A DNA stretch of 7,628 nucleotides, taken from the NCBI GenBank assembly GCA_023460255.1, contig JAEWQZ010000230.1, forward strand, positions 1 to 7,628. The letters run 5' to 3'. Below the pieces are notes generated by a model that saw nothing but the letters and a program-made list of their open reading frames with translations, was not told where the DNA came from and did not search any database. The position numbers and the translations under genes were made by a program. Each line of letters begins with the position of its first letter. Within the stretch, counting starts at the first letter, position 1. Origin of the DNA: Actinomycetes bacterium. Its GTDB lineage: Bacteria; Actinomycetota; Actinomycetes; Actinomycetales; Cellulomonadaceae. Below are positions 1-6,331 of the stretch, piece after piece.

Positions 1-1143
1 GCGTCGGCGCGGGTGGAGGGCCGGGGCGTCGTCGGGCGGGCCGTGCTGCGGGCGCGGACGCTCGTCCACCGGGTCCGGGCGCGGGCGTTCACCGTGCAGG
101 AGCGCGCCTTCGCGAGCCTGTGGCGACGCCGGGACCGCCGACGCCTCGCGCGCCTCGACCGGGTCGACTGGCGGCGCGAGCTGGCGAACATCGCCGACCT
201 CGAGGCCTCGTTCACCAAGTGGCTGTGGCGGCTCGAGCCCGACGTCCTGCACATCCACGACATCCACCTGCTCGGTGCGGGCGTGCAGGCGCGACGGCGG
301 CTCGCGGCGCAGGGCCGGCGGGTGCCCCTCCTCTACGACGCGCACGAGTACGTCCCGGGCATGACCGGCGGCGACGCGGTCACGGAGGCGGCCTATCAGC
401 ACATGGAGGCCGAGCTGGTGACCTCCGCGGACGCGCTCATCACCGTCAGCGAGCCGATCGCCGACGCCCTCCAGGAGCGGTACCGCCTGCCGCGCCGCCC
501 CGTCGTCGTGCTGAACACCCCGTCCGAGGGCGAGCCGCCGCCGGCCGGGAGCGACGTCCGATCCGTCGCCGGGGTGCCCGACGGCGCGCCCCTGCTCGTC
601 TACTCCGGCGTGCTGGGCCGGCTGCGGAACATCCCGACGATCATCCGGGCGCTGGCGCTGCTCGACGACGCCCACCTCGCGGCCGTGTGCGTGCCGAACG
701 CGCACTACCCCGTGGCGCGCGCGCTCCTCGACGTGGCGGCGGAGGCCGGCGTGGCGGGCCGCGTGCACCTCGTCGAGCCCGTCGACCCCGAGCAGATCAT
801 CGACTTCCTGCGCACGGCGGACGTCGGGGTGCACCCGATGGTGCGCGGGCTCCCCAACCACGAGATGGCGTTGCCCAACAAGCTGTTCGACTACGTGTAC
901 GCGGGTCTGCCCGTGGTCGTCAGCGACGTCGCGGAGATGCAGCGCTTCGTCCGCGAGTGGGGCGTGGGGGAGACCTTCGACCCCGACGACCCCGCCGCCC
1001 TGGCGACGGCCGTTGGCACGGTGCTCGCCGACCTGCCTGGCTACCGTGCCCGGGCGAGGTCCGCTGAGCTGCGCGCCGAGTACTCGTGGGAGCGACAGGC
1101 TGCACGCATCGCCGGGCTCCACGCGGAGCTCGCGGGAGGCTGA
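1..1143 (+). CDS. GT4-like glycosyltransferase, 5' end outside window
   Basis: Probable retaining glycosyltransferase of the GT4/GT-B type, moving a sugar from an activated nucleotide donor to a cytoplasmic or membrane-linked glycan acceptor. The frame is open from the first base, so the gene starts upstream; the GTG at 13 has no ribosome binding site and the usual first Rossmann strand is absent. Visible parts: an arginine-rich helical stretch (13-180), the HIHD motif at 250-261, YDAHEY at 334-351, a second Rossmann-like entry (LLVYSGVLGRLRNI, about 592-633), and a donor-site block from E at 862 through LPNKLFDYVYAGLPVV, which matches the ExxxxxK(L)FEY-type motif of GT4 enzymes. The C-terminus is complete, with TGA at 1141-1143. 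I estimate that roughly 80-100 N-terminal residues are missing. No signal peptide or membrane span is seen. Donor and acceptor cannot be told. The nucleotide-sugar dehydrogenase at the other end of the window supports a role in surface polysaccharide synthesis. Confidence 0.87.
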   Translation, partial: ASARVEGRGVVGRAVLRARTLVHRVRARAFTVQERAFASLWRRRDRRRLARLDRVDWRRELANIADLEASFTKWLWRLEPDVLHIHDIHLLGAGVQARRRLAAQGRRVPLLYDAHEYVPGMTGGDAVTEAAYQHMEAELVTSADALITVSEPIADALQERYRLPRRPVVVLNTPSEGEPPPAGSDVRSVAGVPDGAPLLVYSGVLGRLRNIPTIIRALALLDDAHLAAVCVPNAHYPVARALLDVAAEAGVAGRVHLVEPVDPEQIIDFLRTADVGVHPMVRGLPNHEMALPNKLFDYVYAGLPVVVSDVAEMQRFVREWGVGETFDPDDPAALATAVGTVLADLPGYRARARSAELRAEYSWERQAARIAGLHAELAGG

Positions 1144-1318
1144 GGCGGAGGACGGGGGCGGCGTGGGTCGACAACCGGTCGGCGCCGTGCGATTCAGGCG
1201 GCGGCCCGACGTGCCGATGCTCACAGGTGGAAGGGACGAGGGCCGGGGTCGGCGTGCCGGTGCCGCCGCGCCGGTGCCTTCGGTCATGATGGAACGCCGC
1301 CGACACGGAGGTTCACCC
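1144..1318. other. Intergenic region before the amidase
   Basis: This 175-bp gap holds no supportable gene or RNA. It probably carries the promoter for the amidase/SpoIID pair, because it is far longer than the overlap inside the pair. I see no convincing -35/-10 pair and no clear intrinsic terminator for the glycosyltransferase. The only tract resembling a -10 box is CATGAT at 1285-1290, without a good partner upstream. Read-through from the glycosyltransferase therefore remains possible. Confidence 0.5.
1307..1311 (+). promoter_or_regulatory. Ribosome binding site of the amidase gene
   Basis: GGAGG lies 7 bases before the ATG at 1319. It decides the start: the frame is open far upstream, and in-frame ATGs at 1286 and 1289 lack such a site. 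The protein read from 1319 begins directly with a signal peptide. Confidence 0.85.
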
Positions 1319-4180
1319 ATGGCGCCGCGCGCAGCTCGACCCCTCGCCGCAGCCCTCGCGGCAGTGGCTCTCGCCGGGGCCCTGCCCCTCCCGGCAGCCG
1401 CGACGCCCGTGGCGCGTCCCCTCGCCCGCGTGCTGGCCGTGCCGGGCACAGGCCCGGCGGCGACCGCGGATGTCGGCGCCACCGTGGTGGAGGAGGCCCC
1501 GCTCGAGGTGGCGGAGGACGGTGCGGAGCAGCTCGGGGCGCTCGACCCGGCGACGGAGTCGGCGGCCGACGCCGGCACGCACGAGGACGCGGGCGACCAG
1601 CCGACGGACATCGTGCTCGCGGAGTCCGCGCGCGAGGTCGTGGCGGACGCCGTGGTGGTTGGCCTGACCGAGCCCATCGAGGTCCCGGCGACGCAGGTCA
1701 GCGCACTCGGCGTCACCTGGCTCGGTGCGCAGGAGGGCGTCCAGGTCGACGTCCGCAACCGGGTGGGCGACGACTGGGACGGCTGGCTCACCCTCGACCA
1801 GGAGGGCGGCTCGGGCGGCGAGGAAGGCAGTGGACCAGCCCGTCAGGGCACCGCCCCGTACCTCGTGACGCAGGACGCCGTCGTGCAGGTGCGGGTCCTC
1901 GTACTCGGCGACACCCGACCGAGCGACCTCCGGCTCACCCTCGTCGGCGTCGGCGAGCAGCCCATCCCGCTCCTGGAGGACTCGACGGTCGTCGTCGCCG
2001 AGGAGGCGCCGGTCGCGCAGCGCTCCGTGAAGGCTGCCCCGTCGGTCAGCGCGGTCGACGTGGCCACCGTGACCGGCCCCGGGCCCGTCACGGCGCCCCG
2101 GCCGACCATCCTCCTGCGGTCGTCGTGGGCCGCACGCCCGTTCCGCGACGGTGAGCCGGAGGTCCGCTCGGTGCAGGCTGCCGTCATCCACCACACGGTC
2201 TCGGCCAACAACTACGCGCAGTCCCAGGTCCCGGCCATGCTGCGGTCCATCCAGGCGTACCACCAGGACGGCCGGGGCTGGTCCGACATCGGCTACAACT
2301 TCCTCGTCGACAGGTTCGGGACTACGTGGGAGGGCCGACAGGGCGGCGTCGACCTGCCGATCCGGGGCGTGCACGCAAGTGAGGCGAACAGCGTCTCGAC
2401 GGGGATCTCGGTCATCGGACGGCACGACACCGCCGACGTGCCGCGGGTGACCCGGGATGCCGTGACCAGGCTCGTCGCCTGGAAGCTCGCGATCCACAGC
2501 GTGCCGGTGGGCGCCACTTTCGTCCTCAACGGTGTCACGCTCCCCAACGTCATCGGTCACCGTGACGTGCCGTCGGCGCAGACCGCCTGCCCGGGCAAGT
2601 ACCTGGTGCGGCTCCTGCCGGCGATCCGGGCGGGTGCCGCGTCGTTGCAGAGCTTCCTGCCGGTGCCGAACAACCGCTCGGTCACCGCGGACGGCTCGGT
2701 GGACCTCCTTCGGACGGGGAACCCTTCCACCGTCGTCACACTGGCCGCCGACCCCGTGGAGCGAGGCGCCCGGATCGGCAACGGCTGGCTCCCCATGGAC
2801 ATGGTGACCATCGGACCGGCCCTGCGCGGCGGGAGCACACGCGACGTCCTCGCCCGGGAGGCCGCGACGGGTCGGCTGTGGGTCTACCACAGCACCGGCG
2901 CCGGGACGTTCGCCGGTCGCACGGCCCTCGGCACCGGCTGGGGCGCCATGGAGCACGTGCTGTCCCCCGGCGACTTCAACGGCGACGGTCGTGGCGATCT
3001 CATCGCCATCGAGAAGACCACGGGGCTGATGTGGTTCTACCCCGGCAACGGCGCCATGAAGTTCGGCCCCCGCACCCGGATCGGGCACGGTTGGGGGCAC
3101 GTGCAGGCCACGTCGAGCACCGGAGACGTGACGGGCGACCGCGTGCCGGACGTCGTCGGTGTCCTCGACGACGGCACGGTGAAGGTCTACGCGGGCAGCG
3201 GACGCGGCGCGTTCCGCGCCACGACCACCGTCGGCAGGGTGACCGTGCCTGTCGACGAGATCATCGTCCCCGGCGACCTGACCTTCGACGGGCGGCCGGA
3301 CATCATCCTGCGGGACGCCTCGGGCGACGGGATGCTCACGATGCCGTCCCGCGGCACCGGCACCTTCGGTTCACCCACGGCGTGGGGCAGCGGGTGGGGC
3401 GACATGCACACGCTGATCTCCGGCGCCGGGTGGCGGGGTACGTCGGGCCGGTCGATCCTGGGCATCGACGGCGGCGGGTACTTCTACGAGTACCCCGCGA
3501 GGTCGTCCGTCTCGTGGTCGAGCACGACGGCACCGGGCCTCGACACCGGCTCGGCCGTGCTCACCGCCGTGGTGGGTGACGCCATCGGGTCGGGCCTGGC
3601 CGACGTCGTGACGACCGACACGTCCGGCTACCTGTACATCCACGAGGCGCGTGGAGGCGGGGACTTCGCGCCGCCGGTACGCATCGGGCAGGGCTGGGGC
3701 GGCTTCACGCAGCTCCTCGGGATCGGGGACCTGGACTTCGACGGGGTCCCGGAGCTGCTCGCGAAGTACCAGGACGGGAGGCTGTTCGTCTACCCGTTCG
3801 ACGCCAGCCGCGACGGAAGCCTGGACCACCAGTACCAGGTCGGCAACGGCTTCGGGACGTACGCGCTCGTCGCGGCACCCGACTGGGACGGGAACGGCGG
3901 CTCGACCGTGTTCGCCATCCACCAGGGCACCGGTGCGCTCCGGGCCTTCTTCGCCCGCGCGGGGACCACCCTGATGGGCGGCGCGACCATCGGCTCGGGG
4001 TGGCTCGCCTTCAGCGACGTCGTCGGCGTCAGCAACCCGGTCTCCACCGGGGCGCCCGCGCTCCTCGCCCGGACCCCGTCCGGGACCACGTACCTCTACC
4101 TCGGCGACGGCAACGGCGGCTTCGGCCGCCGCGTCGCCGTGACCTCGATGTCCGTCCCCCAGGAAGAGGCACTTCGATGA
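1319..4180 (+). CDS. Secreted PGRP-type N-acetylmuramoyl-L-alanine amidase with FG-GAP-like repeats
   Basis: 953-residue exported zinc amidase, expected to cut the bond between N-acetylmuramic acid and L-alanine in peptidoglycan outside the membrane. Residues 1-28 are a signal peptide (MAPRAARP, an alanine/leucine core, likely cut after AAA at 26-28). Residues about 40-110 are acidic and low in complexity. Residues about 127-208 (VSALGVTW onward) resemble the small beta-rich domain often placed before actinobacterial PGRP amidases. The catalytic domain spans about 261-440, with SSWAA near its start, VIHHT (zinc ligand H291), DIGYNF (Y326) and GHRDV...TACPG (ligands H414 and C424). A threonine sits two residues before the cysteine, as in PGRPs rather than T7 lysozyme. 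From R485 to about 941 there are nine repeats of about 50 residues with IGxGWG and FxGDGxxD elements, probably a beta-propeller. There is no LPXTG or membrane anchor. The stop overlaps the next ATG. The family is certain; the physiological role is not. Confidence 0.93.
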   Translation: MAPRAARPLAAALAAVALAGALPLPAAATPVARPLARVLAVPGTGPAATADVGATVVEEAPLEVAEDGAEQLGALDPATESAADAGTHEDAGDQPTDIVLAESAREVVADAVVVGLTEPIEVPATQVSALGVTWLGAQEGVQVDVRNRVGDDWDGWLTLDQEGGSGGEEGSGPARQGTAPYLVTQDAVVQVRVLVLGDTRPSDLRLTLVGVGEQPIPLLEDSTVVVAEEAPVAQRSVKAAPSVSAVDVATVTGPGPVTAPRPTILLRSSWAARPFRDGEPEVRSVQAAVIHHTVSANNYAQSQVPAMLRSIQAYHQDGRGWSDIGYNFLVDRFGTTWEGRQGGVDLPIRGVHASEANSVSTGISVIGRHDTADVPRVTRDAVTRLVAWKLAIHSVPVGATFVLNGVTLPNVIGHRDVPSAQTACPGKYLVRLLPAIRAGAASLQSFLPVPNNRSVTADGSVDLLRTGNPSTVVTLAADPVERGARIGNGWLPMDMVTIGPALRGGSTRDVLAREAATGRLWVYHSTGAGTFAGRTALGTGWGAMEHVLSPGDFNGDGRGDLIAIEKTTGLMWFYPGNGAMKFGPRTRIGHGWGHVQATSSTGDVTGDRVPDVVGVLDDGTVKVYAGSGRGAFRATTTVGRVTVPVDEIIVPGDLTFDGRPDIILRDASGDGMLTMPSRGTGTFGSPTAWGSGWGDMHTLISGAGWRGTSGRSILGIDGGGYFYEYPARSSVSWSSTTAPGLDTGSAVLTAVVGDAIGSGLADVVTTDTSGYLYIHEARGGGDFAPPVRIGQGWGGFTQLLGIGDLDFDGVPELLAKYQDGRLFVYPFDASRDGSLDHQYQVGNGFGTYALVAAPDWDGNGGSTVFAIHQGTGALRAFFARAGTTLMGGATIGSGWLAFSDVVGVSNPVSTGAPALLARTPSGTTYLYLGDGNGGFGRRVAVTSMSVPQEEALR
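2771..4141 (+). repeat. Nine FG-GAP/VCBS-like protein repeats in the amidase
   Basis: Residues 485-941 divide into about nine units of roughly 50 residues. Typical units read (R/T)xIGxGWG, then five to eight hydrophobic residues, an acidic loop, DxxxxDG or similar, then L(W/Y)VYPGNGxGxFG. Good aspartate-rich loops that could bind calcium are at D552-D560 (DFNGDGRGD), from D653 (DLTFDGRPD) and from D804 (DLDFDGVPE). Other units, such as those near 3421-3530, have lost the acidic residues. The first unit contains LAREAATGRLWVY (from residue 511), almost the same as units in the downstream SpoIID-like protein. The repeat family and propeller fold are inferred from pattern; the exact unit count may differ by one. 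Confidence 0.85.
4161..4169 (+). promoter_or_regulatory. Ribosome binding site of the SpoIID-like gene, inside the amidase end
   Basis: AGGAAGAGG lies 7 bases before the ATG at 4177, within the last codons of the amidase. It fixes the start of the second gene well inside a frame that stays open further upstream. Confidence 0.75.
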
Positions 4181-6246
4181 CCGATCGTGTGCGGCGGGTG
4201 CGGCGCCTCGGCGCGCTCCTCGTCCCCGCCGTCCTGCTCACCGGGTTGACGGCGGCATCCACGGCTGCGGTGGCGGCCAACCCCGGCGACATCGTGATCA
4301 CGGGACGCGGGTACGGGCACGGCATCGGGATGTCGCAGTACGGCGCCAAGGGCCGCGCCGAGGCCGGCCACACCTACCCGCAGATCCTCGCCGCGTACTA
4401 CCCGGGGACGTCGCTCGTGACCACGAGCGACGCCACGGCGATCACGGTCTGGATCCAGGAGGACACCGACAACAACGAGACGTGGGTCATCGCCGAGCCC
4501 TCGATGACCGTGCAGGGCTCGACGAGCAAGACCGGCGCATCGGGGGCGTCCGCACCGGTCCCCTCGACGGTCTCGGCCGGCGGCACGGCCGTCACGCCGA
4601 CGGCGTGGCGCCTCCGGCTGGTCTCGGCGACCTTCGTTCTCGAGGGCTACTACAACGGTACGTGGTACCCGGCCGGCAGCGACGCGGTCACGTCGGCGCT
4701 GGCGGGCAAGACCCGGGCAACGTTCGGCGCGGCCGACGGCACCGTCCGACTCATCGTGGGCTCGACCTACCGCGAGCACCGCGGCGTCGTGAGCGCCAAC
4801 CGGGTCGGCACCACCGGCACCGTCCACACGACCGTCACGCTGCCGATGGGGGAGTACCTGAAGTCTGTGGTGAAGGCCGAGATGCCAGCGTCCTGGTCGC
4901 GCGAGGCGGTGCGGGCCCAGGCGGTGGCGGCGCGGACCTACGCCAGCTTCGAGCGGGACGTCGACGGCGGCGACTGGTGGCACGACACGTGCAACTCCAC
5001 CCAGTGCCAGGTCTACCGGGGCGTGGCCGACTACGACGGCGCGGGCAACGTGATCCCCGACAAGGTGTTCCACCACGAGCTGGCGACCGCGGCCGTCACC
5101 GCGACCGCGGGCAGGATCCTCACGTATGGCGGTCAGCCGGCCTTCACGCAGTTCAGCGCCTCCAACGGCGGGTACTCGGTGGCGGGGTCCAGGCCGTACC
5201 TCGCTGCCGCGGCAGACCCCTACGACGCGTACGCGACGTGGACCACGACCATCACCAAGGCCCAGATCGAGGCGAAGTACCCCGGCATCGGCATCTTCAC
5301 GGGTCTCGCCGTCACCCGCGACGGCAAGGGGTCCTACGGCGGGCGGACCGTGTCCGTCACCGTGCAGGGGACGGCCGGCTCGGCGACGGTCACCGCGGCG
5401 ACCTTCCGCTCGACGTGGGGCCTGAAGTCGACGCTGTGGACGTCGGCGTCGGTCGCTCTGCCGCCGAAGCCGCCGCTCGTGACGCCGCAGCGGGACTGGA
5501 ACTCCGACACGGTGGCCGACCTCATCGGCCGGGCGCCCGACGGCAAGCTCTGGCTGTACCCCGGACGCGGGTCGGGACTGTGGGGCGCCCGCGCGCAGAT
5601 CGGCAACGGCTGGCACGTCATGGGTCTCATGACGCAGGTGTACAACTTCGGAGGGACCCGGCTCCCGGAGATCATCACGACCGACCCCTCCACCGGCGCG
5701 CTACGCCTCTACCCGGGCAACGGCCGTGGCGGCTTCGGGAAGCCCCGCGTCATCGGCAACGGGTGGGCGGGCTTCACGGCGCTCGTCGGCGTGCACGGGT
5801 GGCACGCGAGCAACGTGCCGGGTCTCGTGGCCCGCGACGCGGCGGGGAAGCTCTGGCTCTACCCGGGCAACGGGCGGGGCGGCTTCGCGCCCCGGCGGCT
5901 GATCGGCAACGGCTGGAACATCATGGACGTCATCGTGTTCGGCGGGGACCTCACGGGCGACGGCCGCGTCGACCTGATCGCCCGTGAGGCGGCGACCGGG
6001 AAGCTGTGGATCTACCCGGGCAACGGCACCGGAAGCTTCTACGCCCGGCGGCCGCTCGCGGGGGACTGGTCGGGCTACGACGTGATCCTGGGCGGCGCCG
6101 ACTGGAGCCGGGACGGGCGGTTCGACATCATCGCCCGTGAGGCGGCGACGGGGAAGCTGTGGCTCTACCCCGGCGACGGCGCGGCCGGGCTGCTCGCACC
6201 CCGCCAGGTCGGCAACGGCTGGACGGGGTTCACGATCATCGGCTGA
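4177..6246 (+). CDS. Secreted SpoIID/LytB-domain protein with five FG-GAP-like repeats
   Basis: 689-residue exported protein of the SpoIID/LytB family. Characterised SpoIID is a lytic transglycosylase acting on peptidoglycan strands stripped of stem peptides. Residues 1 to about 34 form a signal peptide (arginine-rich start, hydrophobic core, cut near AVAA). GRGYGHGIGMSQYGA follows at 43-57, then AAYYPGT. The central block at 229-250 has YLKSVVKAEMPASW and AVRAQAVAARTYA; E235 matches the catalytic glutamate of SpoIID. HDTCNSTQC (H269, C272, C277) may bind metal. FSASNGGYS at 326-334 is another family block. The GHGxGMSQ motif precedes the catalytic block here, whereas in Bacillus SpoIID it comes last. 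A proline linker (429-438) leads to five 50-51-residue repeats (440-689) ending the protein, with no wall anchor. The ATG overlaps the amidase TGA in ATGA, which argues for coupled translation at similar levels. The family is certain; transglycosylase activity rests on homology. Confidence 0.92.
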   Translation: MTDRVRRVRRLGALLVPAVLLTGLTAASTAAVAANPGDIVITGRGYGHGIGMSQYGAKGRAEAGHTYPQILAAYYPGTSLVTTSDATAITVWIQEDTDNNETWVIAEPSMTVQGSTSKTGASGASAPVPSTVSAGGTAVTPTAWRLRLVSATFVLEGYYNGTWYPAGSDAVTSALAGKTRATFGAADGTVRLIVGSTYREHRGVVSANRVGTTGTVHTTVTLPMGEYLKSVVKAEMPASWSREAVRAQAVAARTYASFERDVDGGDWWHDTCNSTQCQVYRGVADYDGAGNVIPDKVFHHELATAAVTATAGRILTYGGQPAFTQFSASNGGYSVAGSRPYLAAAADPYDAYATWTTTITKAQIEAKYPGIGIFTGLAVTRDGKGSYGGRTVSVTVQGTAGSATVTAATFRSTWGLKSTLWTSASVALPPKPPLVTPQRDWNSDTVADLIGRAPDGKLWLYPGRGSGLWGARAQIGNGWHVMGLMTQVYNFGGTRLPEIITTDPSTGALRLYPGNGRGGFGKPRVIGNGWAGFTALVGVHGWHASNVPGLVARDAAGKLWLYPGNGRGGFAPRRLIGNGWNIMDVIVFGGDLTGDGRVDLIAREAATGKLWIYPGNGTGSFYARRPLAGDWSGYDVILGGADWSRDGRFDIIAREAATGKLWLYPGDGAAGLLAPRQVGNGWTGFTIIG
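5494..6243 (+). repeat. Five FG-GAP/VCBS-like protein repeats in the SpoIID-like protein
   Basis: Residues 440-688 contain five units starting at bases 5494, 5644, 5797, 5947 and 6100, so the period is 150 or 153 bases. Each unit runs: acidic or aromatic start (DW, NF, GW, DL, DW), a hydrophobic strand, (A)REAATGKLW(L/I)YPGNG, FxxPRxIGNGW, then a hydrophobic strand. Units 4 and 5 keep DLTGDGRVD and DWSRDGRFD loops suited to calcium; units 2 and 3 do not. The array stops cleanly after a GNGW strand, as expected for a closed five-bladed propeller. This is the same repeat type as in the upstream amidase. Confidence 0.88.
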
Positions 6247-6261
6247 CGCGGGCTCGGACGA

Positions 6262-6297
6262 GGAACGGGCGCGAACCCTGCGGTTCGCGCCCGTTCC
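6262..6297. terminator. Perfect hairpin between convergent genes, likely bidirectional terminator
   Basis: GGAACGGGCGCGAACC (6262-6277) pairs perfectly with 6282-6297, giving a 16-bp stem with a four-base loop CTGC. It starts 15 bases after the SpoIID-like stop and ends 34 bases before the stop of the opposing dehydrogenase gene. Neither strand shows a clear U-tract after the stem, which is common for proposed terminators in high-GC actinobacteria. Its place between converging genes supports termination from both sides. Confidence 0.8.
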
Positions 6298-6331
6298 CGT
6301 GTCGCGGAGCGTCGTGGATGGCCGGGCGGCG

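Noticed and set aside
13..15. GTG at 13 as the true start of the glycosyltransferase
   Set aside because: The frame is open to the window edge, no ribosome binding site is seen, and the N-terminal Rossmann start of GT4 enzymes is missing, so the gene is cut by the window.
1256..1278. Nine-base direct repeat GCCGGTGCC, copies at 1256 and 1270, as a possible operator
   Set aside because: Short and of pure GC-type composition; expected by chance in this DNA and not placed against any recognisable promoter.
1281..1291. CATGAT as a -10 promoter element
   Set aside because: Only four of six positions match and there is no convincing -35 box; not enough for a promoter call.
1013..1318. Upstream extension of the amidase frame into the glycosyltransferase gene
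   Set aside because: It would overlap the glycosyltransferase and bury the signal peptide; the GGAGG at 1307-1311 and the signal peptide fix the start at 1319.
1286..1318. In-frame ATG codons at 1286 and 1289 as alternative amidase starts
   Set aside because: No ribosome binding site precedes them, whereas 1319 has one at ideal spacing. A longer n-region cannot be excluded absolutely.
1313..3100. Long open frame on the - strand (595 codons) opposite the amidase
   Set aside because: It is antisense to a gene with clear motifs; its product is rich in Arg, Gly, Asp and Val with no domain, as expected for a shadow frame in very GC-rich DNA.
4096..5616. Long open frame on the - strand (506 codons) opposite the SpoIID-like gene
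   Set aside because: Same reasons: low-complexity product, no recognisable domain, and it overlaps the catalytic region of a well-supported gene.
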